Source: Posidonia oceanica
Lineage: Eukaryota > Streptophyta > Magnoliopsida > Alismatales > Posidoniaceae
DNA: 64,000 nucleotides
Assembly: GCA_037176725.1 (NCBI GenBank)
Contig: JAZBRS010000057.1
Location: 91,347,501-91,411,500, forward strand
Direction of reading: 5' to 3'
Shown here: piece by piece, positions 52,170-63,368 of the stretch
Layout: each line of letters begins with the position of its first letter
Numbering within the stretch: position 1 is the stretch's first letter
Program-made: the position numbers and the translations under genes
The notes under the pieces: model-generated
The model's input: only the letters and a program-made list of their open reading frames with translations
Databases searched by the model: none
What the model was told of the DNA's origin: nothing

Positions 52170-55100
52170 TGGCAGGCTTGGACCACTTGGGGCCCTCCTG
52201 GTGATTGCTGGACTCAAACCTAACCCAAAACCAAACCCTAATCCTCTTCTTTACCCTCCAAAATCAGCCCATCTTGACCTAAGCCTTTACCCCTCTTCCC
52301 AAGCTCAAAACCTAACCAAAACCCATAGGAAAACCCACCAACACTCACTTAACAAGCCTATCCAAGAACCTAGAAATTTTCAAACCTAGGCCATTCCCAA
52401 AAACCCTAGAAAACCTAGGCAAAACTCCCCTTTTTCTACACCTTGAAACCCCTCCAAAACCTTTTTAGAATCAAACCAAAACTTCAGGACCAACACCTCA
52501 AACCCTAGACTACCCACTCACCAATTTTCACCTCATTCCAAAACCCTTAAGACCCCCTTTCATCCAAATTATCCTTTTCTCTCTCTGGGATTATCGTTTT
52601 CTCTCTCCTCTCTCTCTCCTGATTATCATCTCTCTTTTCATCCCCTTCTTGCTCCCTCTTTGGCCTGGCTATGGGCCCCCTTTATGCTTCTATCTTTCCT
52701 CTATCTTATTCCTATTTTTACTTTATTTTTAGCCTTTTTCCTGAATTTTAAAAATCATTTCTCTCCAACCCATCTCTTTTCCTTTTATTTCGCTCTTTTC
52801 CCCTTTTCCTTCTTCCTTCTCCTTTCCTTTTCTCTCTTTTGCAAAAATCCATGAAAACCCCTAAAAATCTGTAAAACCCCAAAACATAAAAGAAACAAAT
52901 CAGAATCCTAAGAAAAACAATTAAAAAACATTAAACAAGCAATTAAAAACCTAAACTTAACTAAATCAAACTAAAAGGAAAACCAAGCATGTAAGCTAAA
53001 AAATGCAAAACAAATCAAAAGAAAACACTGAAAAATCAAGGAAAAAACTAAAATAAAACCAAAACCTACCAAAAGTAAAAACCCCATCAAAAGAATTAAA
53101 AAACAAAACCTAAAAAGAAGAATTAAAAAACAAACACTAAAACAAGTAATTAAAGAAGCAAAAGGACTTAACCTAATAAACATAAGAAAAAGCAAGTTAA
53201 AAAACTTAGTTAAAAGGAAAAGAAAAACACATTTAAAAGACTTAAAAACACCCCATCAAACCAGAGAAATCTAACCAAAAACTTCAAGAAAAATCAACAA
53301 ATAAAAATCCAAGCATAATTTAAAAGACTTAAGAAAGAAAAAACCCTAAGAAGACTAAAACTTAAAAACCTAAAAACAACCCTGGTTAATACGAAAATAA
53401 ATCCTAAAAAAATCCTAATCAATATCCTAAATATCCAACAAGGGAAACACAATTTTTAAAACAACTTAAAACAAGGTTTAACAAACATTTAATCAAGTGA
53501 AAACCAATTAAAAGCAAAACCAAAACCCTAAAACCCTAATCAAGCCCAAAACACATTAATCAACCCAAAATGGCCATTAAAAAATTTAATTAAAACCCTA
53601 ATTCACATCACAACCTTTCTAGTATTTTTATTTATTTTTAGTTCATTTTTACTAATTTTATTTCCCCATTCTACCCTCTCTTCTTTCTTACTTCTCTTTT
53701 TCTTTCTTTCCTTTCCTTACTGGGCCCAATCCAGCCTGTTTTTCTTTTTTCTTTTATTTCTTTTTTTTCCTTCGGCCCGCAGCAGTCCGGCCCAGCCTTC
53801 TCCACCCCTTCTTCCTCCTTCACCTTCTCTACATTTTTTCCACCGATTTTCTCCCGCGGCCAGCAATAGTCCTCCCTCCTTCATTTTTGAATTCAAGCTT
53901 CCATCCTGTCACCTACAGCAGCTCGCCGCTTCTCCTCTATCTCAGCACCATTTCCGGGAGGCATTGAATGCCAATCGCCTCGCCGATGCCCGTCGTTTCT
54001 GCTGCAGTGCCGCCGGTGGAATTCAAACCTCCAGTGCGCCCAGCAGCCTCCGTCCTCTGATAAAAGCTAGCCCTTCAATCCTCCTTCATCGCTTTTTGAC
54101 ACTCCGAGAGAGAGAGAGCTGAGAAATCCAGAGAATTCCCCAATAAATCCCCTTTCTTCTCCCTCTGATTTTCAGTAGAACTTCCCCTTCTTTCTCCTCT
54201 GAAACCAGCCCGTTCCAGCCTCGAATTCCCTTCCATTTTGATCCCCCAAGTTCACCTAGGAAACCAGCGATCCCCTCCCGCCATTTCCCGGCCATTCCAC
54301 CCCTCAGAACCACCCCAGTTCACCTGAATCCACCGCAGAGCACCAACAGAAGCCAACTCCAACCCATTTCGGAATTCCCACCACCACTGAACTCCATTTC
54401 TCCCCAAATCTTCCTAAGTTACTCGCCTGACATCCACCTTTCCAGAGCACCAGACCTCCAGCCCTCTCCCTCACCACAGACCGAGAAATCCACAACAAAC
54501 ACTTGCCTTCTCCACTGACCAGAAACCGACCCAACCTCCAAATCTTCTCCACGCTCTCCAGAAGCCCAATCCAGCAATCCAGAACCACTCCTCGGACCTC
54601 CAGCAACCTCCCGGAGGGTCCCATCCAACCAAACGAGCGGCAGACACCCCCCCGACTCCCGGCTGTTTCTCTGAACCCACAGAGCGCCGGATTTCCCTCC
54701 GAGCTCTAGAGCTTCCATCCAACTAGCTGGGAAGCACCGGAGAACCATTCTGAAGCAGCTCCAGCCCTCGCGAGCAGCCAGCGACGCCCGCAGTGACCAG
54801 ACGACCTCCACCGGCCACCTCCGGAACTGCTGAGGTCGGGAGAACACCTCAGACGCGGAATTAGGTAAAATCTTCTTCCCTTAGTCTTCTTTCCTTCCCG
54901 CGATGCTTCTCCACCCTTTAGATTAGCGTTTCCGACCTTCCTGCTCCGATCGCGACTCACCGGACAGAGCTTCTTCTCCGGCGCTGGCCTCCGCTCTTCC
55001 CGATGCTCCAGCCAACGGAACGTCGCCCCGACGGTCCCCGGAGCTCCGCACGGACGTCAGCTCCAGCCCCAGCCGATCAGCGCCTCCACAAGCCCCCTGT

Positions 55101-57790
55101 GCCGGCGGTGCTAAGGTCCGGTAGCTTACTGCTACAGTACCTACCATCGCCGGCAAGTCACTGTTCCTTTATTTTTCCAAGCGTAAAGTTTCTGTGTGAA
55201 TATTGCATGTCTGCCTTGAGTTATTTCATTTTTGCATTCTAGTCCTTATGCCTTTTAATCTGCTTAGTTTTTAATTAAAAACCATGATAAATTGCTGCTT
55301 TTATCTTTGCTTTTCTGTATTTGCAATCTAGTCCTGTTACTGTGCTGTGCTGTTGTATTATTTTGCATTTTAGCCCCTCTGTTTTCGTTTTTTGCACTTA
55401 GGTCCTGCAGTAAATCAGTTCATTTAATTGCATATAGTTTACCATATGAAATTGCATTCTGCATCCCTGCATGTTTTTGATTTTGCATATAGGTCCATGC
55501 ACTGTAGAAACTTAGGTTTTATTTTTTATTTTTGCTTGCTGCATTGCATATTTTGCCTCCTGTTTTTGCACATTTGCATTTAGGTCCATTTTAAATGGAC
55601 AGTAACTGTTTTCCATGCATTTTAGCCTATTGCATTGCATTTTGGCCCCTGTTTTTTTCAGAAATTGCACATCAGTCCTTTATCAGTGTTTTTAGAGCAT
55701 GTTTACCATACAAAATTGCATATTTGACCCCTGCATGATTCAAAAATCACACATAGGTCCTTGCATCTTTTAAAAACCATGTAAAAAGACTGTTTTGCCC
55801 CTAAAGTTGCATCTTAGCTCCTATGCTTACAAAATTGCATGTAGACCCTCCACTTGCATTCCCAGACTCCCCAGAACCCTGTTTTCTGGAAAATTTGCAC
55901 TTTAGACCCTAGTTTTTTTAAAATTACACTCTAATTTCTTTTTGTTTTCAAAACTTCTTCCAATGCATACCCTCTTTTCAAAATAGCTTTCTGAGCCCAG
56001 TCTTTTGCAAAATAACCCTCTGCCCTCTCCTGTTTTCAAAACCCTCCTCTGTGGACCCCATCTTTTGTGAAAATTTGCATTTTAGCCCCTTTTCTTTTTC
56101 AAAAATGCTTTTGAATTCCTGTCTTTTCCAAGTTTGTTCTCCTTGTTTCTTCTTGCTTGTGCATGCATTCTGCATTCATTTAGTCTTGCATTTTAGCATC
56201 CTTTTGCACACACTAAGCACCTTTAGCTCCCCTTCACCTGGGAGGACATTTTGCACACCCCTAGAACCTCCTGAACACCTAGATCTGCTCTTCTCCCCTG
56301 TTCTGGCATTCCTGCCTTGAAGCTGCGATATCTTCCGATCCGGCCGTTGGATCTTCTCAAGCAAGCTGCCTAGGCGACCGCAGCAAAGCGCTCTTCAGCA
56401 TGGACCAAGCAGATCTCAGATCAGGCTCCCGGATTTCCAGGTATGTCCTCCTGAACTCCTGCATTGCATTCATTTGCATGCCATTTGCATAGTTTTCCTC
56501 GTTTTCGATTTCTGTCTCTTCGAGCATGTAGAATAGGACCTCTTCTTCTTGTATATCAACTCAGATCCCTGTTTCGCGTTCCCCTGTGGACTTTGTGTTG
56601 TGTTTTCCCTAGATTCACCACTTAATGTGACTTTCTTCCCCCTTTTCCACGATCCGATCGCATCACGAGCTTTGGGCAGCATGCGAGACACATCGTGGAA
56701 CGGTTCAGTGGGAAATGGTCGCAAAAGAGGTGGTAATCTCCCCGTTTGCTCACCCTCCCCTTTGTAGGTCTTCACACCTACTCTGTGTGGTCCTGAACAG
56801 CGCCTGTTCTCACACATGCGCTGTTCTGCTTCTCCTTTTTCTGCTTCTAATCTTTTCTTTGCATTTAGCATTCGCACAGCTTTCCGAGGTTTTATCTCAC
56901 TGTTTTGGCACCGTTTTGCGTGCCTGTTCTCGTTTTGGCACCGTTTTGCGTGCCTGCTTTGTCTTTAGCGTCGTTTTGCACGCTCGCCCTGTTTTTGGCA
57001 CAGTTTTGCGTGCCCGTCATCGCCTTTTGCACCAATTTGCGTGCCGCCTTGCTTTCTCGCCCATTTTACATGCCGACCTTGTCTTTTTGCACCGTTTTGC
57101 GCGCTTTCTTGTTTTTTTGCCTCGTTTTGCGTGCTTTACGCCGTTTTCCCTTGCATGTCGATTGCATTGCATGGTTTTACCGTTGTTTTGCTTTTTTCGC
57201 TTGCATTTGCATATAGGGCTGTGATGCTTACTGCCTGGAGTTCTCACGAGCTAGGTTTCGCCCGGTTCGGAACACAGACAGCGCGGCTGAGCATTTAGAA
57301 AGCACGTTTACTTTCCTTGCTTTGCCTCTTCCCACTTAGAGCACACCTTGAGCATTCATTTAGGCATTCATAGGCACATAGGCATTCAATCCTGCATTTC
57401 CCTGCGTATGCGAGCGTAAGCCTAGAAAGACCGATTTTCGGGTGTGTCGGGGGTGCCTAACACCTTCCCCGCACGTAACAGGAGTCCTTGCCCTGTCTTT
57501 TGGCCCGCAATGACCATACCGCCCTTATCCTAGGCTAGAGTCATCTCATTTGCATGAATTTGCATTTGTTTCCTTTGCATTGCTTTGCTTTGCATTTCTT
57601 GCTTGGTTTTGCGTGTTAATTCACGCATTTCCCCCGATTTTCCTTGTCTCCCGTTAATAGACATGGTGGCGACTCTGATTTGTCTTATCTTTCTCTTTTC
57701 TCCTCGATTTCAAGTGTTTTCGAGTCGAGCCTCTTCCTCGGATCCAATCGCCGCTAAATAGCGAGCCTGATTCCGATCGGGATCGCTACA
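52154..57790 (+). repeat. 3' LTR of element B (5,637 bp)
   Basis: TGTTGACACC...GATCGCTACA. In order: telobox-containing A-rich U3-like region (52154-53650), T/C-rich part, TATA-like TGATAAAAG near 54059, CT/GC-rich leader, donor-like GTAAAA at 54865, TTTTGCAT-rich middle, exon-like block ending at 56440 before GTATGT, repeat array 56895-57130, conserved block 57407-57493. It preserves the empty site of A's insertion at 54567-54571. No genes. Confidence 0.96.
54058..54066 (+). promoter_or_regulatory. TATA-like box in 3' LTR of B
   Basis: TGATAAAAG ahead of the GAGAGAGAGAG/CT-rich leader, the same position as in the 5' LTR. In a 3' LTR it could drive read-out transcription into the flank. Confidence 0.4.
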
Positions 57791-59659
57791 CTATGAATGC
57801 CTAATGTGCCTAATTGCCTAAATGTCATGAATGCCTAAACCTTCTAGATGTGTTATGATGTTATGATGCAAGGTTAAGGCATGCTAGAAATGCGATTAAG
57901 GTGACAAGGCATGGAAACCAAGATGCAAAAGCGATGTCTGAAAACGAATGGGCAAAATAATCAAAGGGGAGGTCGCAATCAAAGTGGCTCAGCCACTACT
58001 TGAGCTGTAGAGTTAGTCGCTGGTAGTAGGGCGCCAGAGGGAGTCACTGCTGAGGATGGCGACAGAGAGGGTTCCCTGTCGGAGTTCCTCTGGGGCTAGT
58101 CACCTGTTGTGGAGGCGCTGGAGCTAGTCGCCGGTGCGGGCGGCGGTGGAAGTGCAAATGGCTTCACCAGACAGTGGCCTTCACAGTCGAAAATGGGCTA
58201 GCTACATGATGCATAATTGAAATCTAAAGGCATGGACCTATAGACAACATGATGAGGAAGACATGCAAACAAATAGATGGCAAAACAAAGGCCTAGGTCG
58301 TTGGATATGGCGAACCAAAGCCGACCGGAGGACTGCCGAAAACGCAGGTGAGTCGCTAGTGACAGAGGTGACCATGGTGGTCACCACTTCACAGGGCGCC
58401 TACACTGCAAACTATCCTCTGAGCAGCGAACTTCGTCGCCAGAAATGAGCTAGGAAAGCTCAGAAAAAATAGAAGCAAACATCGCGGAGCTAAGCATGGC
58501 TCAACGTGGAACAAAAGCATACAGTCAGATTTGAAAATGAGCAAGTGAGTCGCAAGGTACGGGGGCCAGAAGTCGGCTGGAGGACTGACCTGAGTTACAG
58601 GTCAGTCGCCTGTTAGATAGGCAGCTAAGATGCAACTCGGACTGCCCAAATAGCCTTCTTCCCGGTCCAATCTTGGACTCACGAAGATGCAAAAAGGTGA
58701 TCTAACTACTCAGGCATGTAGAGCAAACATTCATCTACACATGCAAGCAAAAATCAGGGGAAACGGTGATCCGAGTCGACCAGGGTGGCGACCCAAAGAT
58801 CGGCCGGCAACTGTAGAGTAGCAAGTTAGTCGCCGGCTGAGCCGGCGACCTACCTAGCAGTCCTCTGGTTGTCGGAGAAGACGGCCAAGGAGGGCCGGGA
58901 AGCTACTGTAAAAATAGGAGGACTACCTAGGAAGCATGCTCGAGGTAAGATGAAGCTTAGGGGATAGTTAATTACCTGCGAGGGCGTGTGGCTTGGCCTC
59001 GCAACATGGCTCGCCGGAGGTGGCCGGCGTGGTGGCTACAGCGGTGGTGGAGGCTACGGTGGGCGCGCGGGATGCTCGGGTTGCACTCATGGAGGTCATG
59101 CGGTGCTACACCCGAAGTTTCGCGGAGTTTGGAGTAGAGATGCGGCTTTTGGGGATGTTGGCCGGCGACGGGGAAGATGGCCAGCGAGCTCGGTGGTTGC
59201 GGTGGTTTGGGCTGCGAAATGGGGATTTTATGGGTCGTGGAGGTTGCTGGAGTGTGTTTGGGTGGTTGGTTTGGGCTTTTGGGCAAACGGCTGAGGAGGC
59301 AGAGCAATGGAAGTTCGCCGGAGTTGGGAAAAAATGGGTTTTTTTTTGGTAGCCTCCTCCTCGACAGGGAGATACAAGGAAGTTACATGATGACATGCAA
59401 ATGAGATGCTAATGTTATGCAGTGAAATGCAATATATCAACAATGGAACACCGGGCATGCGAAGTCGAGAAAACGATCCCAAGGCCGTGCACTACTGCGA
59501 GTATCATCCAAAGTCAACAAGCTGTGAAAGTCTTGCGGGTGCTGAGGATGATACCTTAGGCAATACACGAGCCAGGGGTTCGAGTCCTAGGTGCGCCATG
59601 TCTGTGTGATGATGAAATGCTAATGCCATGCAACAAAATGCTACTACACTACGACAAAA

Positions 59660-60450
59660 GGGTGATAAGTTAACGGACCTATCGTCGGATAGTTAAGAGG
59701 TATCGGCCCTTTGAGGAGTTGATGGACTCATCATCGGATAGTTAGGGCTATCAGCCCGCTGAGGAGTTAACAGACTCATCACCGGATAGTTAGGGCTATC
59801 AGCCTGCTGAGGAGTTAACGGACTCATCACTGGATAGTTAGGGCTATCAGCTCGCTGAGGAGTTGACGGACTCATCATCGGATAGTTAGGGCTATCAGCC
59901 CGAATGGGGGTGAGATGATACCAAGGGACTGCCAGACGCACCTGGTATCGAAGGCATTGACAGGCCAGCGAGTCTATCAGGCAAGAGAGGTGGTGACAAG
60001 TGGGATAACTTGTAACTACGAATGCAACGGGAATACCATACCCGAAGGTGTGGCAGAGGTCCATAAATGCTCTCGTAACAGTTGGGGATGTCAGCCTGAT
60101 GCAGATGGAAATGAGATACTATGGGGCAGCAAAAAAGATGCCCCTCGTATCGATGAACGATACCAGGGGACAGCCAAAGCGCCCATGGCATCAAGATGCA
60201 AGGTGGAGACAACACTAACGGGTCTGTCAGCCGAGTAGTTAGGGCTACCAGCCTAATGCGATGAAGATGTAAGGAATCACCGTGCGATGTGCAATGCCGG
60301 TGGAGAATGCAATGGAATAATGCAAATGTAGGGGTGATAGGTTAACGGACCTATCGCCGAGCAGTTAGGGCTGCCAGCCCAGATGATAAGTTGACGGACT
60401 TATCGCCGAGTAGTTAGGGCTACCAGCCCGATGAGATGAGGGGGGCGATA
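59660..60450 (-). repeat. Hairpin tandem array in the relic, 48-bp units
   Basis: GATAGTTAGGGCTATCAGCC recurs at 59737, 59785, 59833 and 59881, exactly every 48 bp, alternating with GAGTTAACGGACTC. Further hairpins are GATAGGTTAACGGACCTATC (about 60337), GATAAGTTGACGGACTTATC (about 60384), GCAGTTAGGGCTGC and GTAGTTAGGGCTAC. Confidence 0.85.
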
Positions 60451-60474
60451 CCACAGGGTAGCAAAAAGGATGTC

Positions 60475-60479
60475 CCTGG
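60475..60479. repeat. Probable target-site duplication of element C (CCTGG)
   Basis: The five bases before the TG of LTR C. The partner copy would lie outside the window. The site is inside a CCCCTGGTATC-type inverted-repeat arm of the relic. Confidence 0.5.
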
Positions 60480-62397
60480 TGTTGACACCCCATCTTGGCA
60501 GGCTTGGACCCTTGGAGCCCTCCTGGTAATTGCTGGATCAAACCCCAACCAAACCCTAACCCTAATCCTCCTCTCTACCCTTCAAAATTAGCCCATTTTG
60601 ACCTAAACCTTTACCCCCTTTCCCGACCTCAAAACCTAACCAAAATCCATAGGAGAACCCACCACTATCCACCCAACAAGCCTACCCAAAAACTTAGAAA
60701 TTTCCAAACCTGACCCATTCCCAAAAACCCTAGAAAACCTAGGTGAAACTACCCTTTTTCTACACCTTGAAACCCCTCCAAAACCTCCTTAGAATCGGAC
60801 CAAAACTTCAGACCCAAGACTTCAAACCCTAGACTACCCACTCACCAATTCTTACCCCATTCCAAGACCATTGAGACCCTCTTTCACCCAAATTATCCTT
60901 TTCTCTCTTCGGGATTATCATTTTCTCTCTCCTCTCTCTCTCCTGATTATCATCTCTCTTTTCATCCCTTTCTTATCCTTTTCCGGGTCTGGCTGTGGGC
61001 CCCCTCTGTGCTTCTATCCTTCCTCTATCTTATCCCTATTTTTACTTTATTTTTAACACTTTTTCTGAATTTTTAAAAATCGTTTTCCTCCAACCTATCT
61101 TTTTTCCTTTTATCTCCCTCTTTTTTCCATTTCTTTCCTCCTTCTCTTTTCCTTTTCTCCCTTTTGCAAAAATCCACAAAAACCCATAAAAATCTGCAAA
61201 ACCTCAAAACACAAAAGAAACAAATCAGAACCCTAAGAAAAACAATTAAAAAATGTTAAACAAGCAATTAACAACTTAAACTTAACTTAAGCAAGCTAAA
61301 AAGAAAACCAAACATGCAAACTAAAAAATGCAAAACAAATCAAAAGGAAACACTGAAAAATCAAGGAAAAAGCTAAAATAAAATCAAAACCCACCAAAGG
61401 TAAAAACCCATCAGAAGAATTAAAAAACAAACCCAAAAAGAAGAATTAAAAAATCAATTACTAAAACAAGTAATTAAAGAAGGCAAAAGACTTAACCTAG
61501 TAAACATAAGAAAAACAAGTTAAAAACTTAATTAAAAAAGAAAAGAAAAACACATCTGAAAGACCTAAAAAACACCCTATCAAATCAGAAAAATCCAACT
61601 AAAAACTTCAAGAAAAATCAACAAATATAAAAATCAAAACATAACTTGAAAGACTTAAGAGGAAGAAACCCTAAGAAGACTAAAACTTAAAAACTTAAAA
61701 CCAACCCTGATTAATACGAAATTAAATCCTAAAAAATCCTAATCAGTATCCTAAATGTCCAACAAGGGAAACACAATTTTTAAAATAATTTAAAAAGGGT
61801 TTAACAAACATTTAATCAAGTGAAAACCAATTAAAAGCAAAACCAAAACCCTAAAACCCTAATCAAGCCTAAAACACATTAATCAACTCAAAATGACCAT
61901 TAAAAATCTTAATTAAAATCCTAATCTACAGCAAAACCCTTCTAATATTTTTATTTATTTTTAGTTTATTTTTACCTGTTTTATTTCCCCATTCTACCCT
62001 CTCTTTCTTTCTTTCTTACTTTTCTTTTCCATTCTTTCTTTTCTTTACTGGGCTCAATCCGGCCCGTTTCCTTTTTTCTTTTATTTCTTTGTTTTTTCCT
62101 TCAGCCCGCAGCACAAGTCTGGCCCGCCATCTCCACCATTCTTCTTCCCCAGCCTTCCTCTGTGTTTTTTTTTCTTTCCACCGATTCTTCCCGCGAGCTG
62201 CTGCCAACAGTCTTCCCTCCTCCGGTTTAAATTCAAGCTTCAATCCAATCGTCTACAGCAGCCCGCCGCTCTCTCATCTCTCAGCTTCTTTTCCGGAGGC
62301 ATTGAATGCCGGTCGCCTTGCCGACGCCCGTCGCTTCTGCTGCAGTGCCGCCGGTGGATTTCGAAAGTTTCCAGCGCGCCAGCAGCCAGCCTCCTCC

Positions 62398-62409
62398 GAA
62401 TAAAAAGCC
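62398..62409 (+). promoter_or_regulatory. TATA-like box in LTR of C
   Basis: GAATAAAAAGCC at the position equivalent to the TATA boxes of A and B, ahead of a CT-rich leader. Confidence 0.45.
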
Positions 62410-63366
62410 TCCCGTCCATTCCTTCAACTCCATCAGAAACCATCAGTGAGCAAGCAAGCAACGAGAGACCACCAGCAAACCAGAGAGTGGAGAGCAAACC
62501 AGAGAGCAATTCCACCTTCTTCCCACCTGTGCGACCCTCCTCCTTCTCCTCTTCACCTCCCAATTTCCAGAGAGAAGAGAGCAGTGAGAGTAGAGCTTGA
62601 GGAAGTTCTGGGCATCCCGGAGAAGAACCCAGATCCCACACCATTTCCCACTCCTCAGAACCTCTCCCATTCCTTCCCAAATTCAGAAAAACTTCCTTCA
62701 CCTCTTCCAGTAAACCAAGCCCCGTCCAAGCTTTCATCCTTCTCCCAATTCCTCCCCCAAAGTTCACCCAAAACCCAGCCATTTCCCAGCATCATTCCCC
62801 AGCCATTCCACCACCTAAATCGCTCTGAAACACCACCTGAAGCCAACTGCAACCCGACCTAACTCCCTTTGTAATTCCCTCCACTCCAGTCCACCATTGC
62901 CTCCCAAAATCCACCCAGATAATCCCCAAGCCATCTCCTTTCCAAAGCCTCCGGCCTCGAACCCAACCGCTCACCACAGACCAAGAATTCCACAACAAAC
63001 ACCTCAGCCTCTCACTGACCAGAATTTCGACCCAGCTCCAATTCCACTCCACGCTCTCCAGAAACCCTCTCCGAGCATCCAACCTCACTCGCCGAACTTC
63101 CAGCAACCTCCCGGAGGGCTCCATCCAAGCCGACGAGCAGCAGACACCTCCCCCGACCTCCGGCAGCATCTTCTGAACCCAAAAGAGCCGAAACCTCACC
63201 TGGGCTGTAGAGCTTCAGTCCGGTCGATCAGGAAGCACCGGAGGGACGTTCTGAAGCGATTCCAACCTTCGCGAGCAGCCGGCGACGTCCGCAGCGACCG
63301 GACGGCCTCCACCGGCGACCTCTGGAACCACTGACGTCGGGGGAACGACTCAGGCGCGGAAAAAGG

Positions 63367-63368
63367 TA
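63367..63368 (+). promoter_or_regulatory. Candidate 5' splice site in LTR leader of C
   Basis: AAAAAG then GTAACC at the end of the GC-rich leader, at the position equivalent to 3929 (A) and 54865 (B). Confidence 0.4.

Larger units (their letters stand above)
1..57790 (+). mobile_element. Element B: giant Tat/Ogre-type Ty3/gypsy LTR retrotransposon, interrupted by two nested insertions
   Basis: The 5' LTR is split (1-969, then 28546-31764), the internal region runs 31765-52153 and the 3' LTR 52154-57790. Position 1 aligns with 53603 of the 3' LTR, so about 1,449 bp of the 5' LTR lie outside the window. Without element A and the solo LTR the element would be about 27 kb. Order: LTR, PBS, leader, gag-pol, A-rich spacer, DUF7745-like ORF, tandem-repeat 3' UTR, polypurine tract, LTR. 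The visible parts of the two LTRs match base for base without an indel and differ by roughly 1-2 percent by eye, so B is fairly young but older than A. Its gag-pol is broken. The right-hand target duplication would be CTATG at 57791-57795; the left one is not visible. Confidence 0.93.
57791..60479 (-). mobile_element. Relic of a diverged minus-strand Tat-like element (LTR part and 3' UTR)
   Basis: Starts with ATGAATGCCTAATGTGCCTA, like the GAATGCCTATGTGCC region of A's LTR read on the same strand. It continues through a GC-rich stretch with repeated AGTCGCCGGT words (58000-59350), an ATGC-rich part (59390-59650) and a hairpin-repeat array (59650-60450) of the type found in A's 3' UTR, in the same orientation. 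No LTR end, PPT or coding domain is recognised, so the boundary between LTR and 3' UTR is unknown. The ORFs at 58986-59400 have no recognised domain and lie in GC-rich repeats; I do not take them as genes. Confidence 0.45.

Noticed and set aside
58986..59400. Overlapping GC-rich ORFs in the relic right of B
   Set aside because: Frames overlap on both strands, no recognised domain, and the region resembles a GC-rich LTR leader read antisense.
59540..59605. tRNA-like 3' part with GGTTCGAGTCC box B
   Set aside because: The T stem pairs at only three positions, and no A box, anticodon arm or acceptor stem is seen upstream. At most a tRNA-derived fragment.
60480..60580. Telomere-like CCCTAACCCTAA at the start of LTR C
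   Set aside because: Only about two imperfect units, the same in all LTRs of the family; not a telomeric tract.
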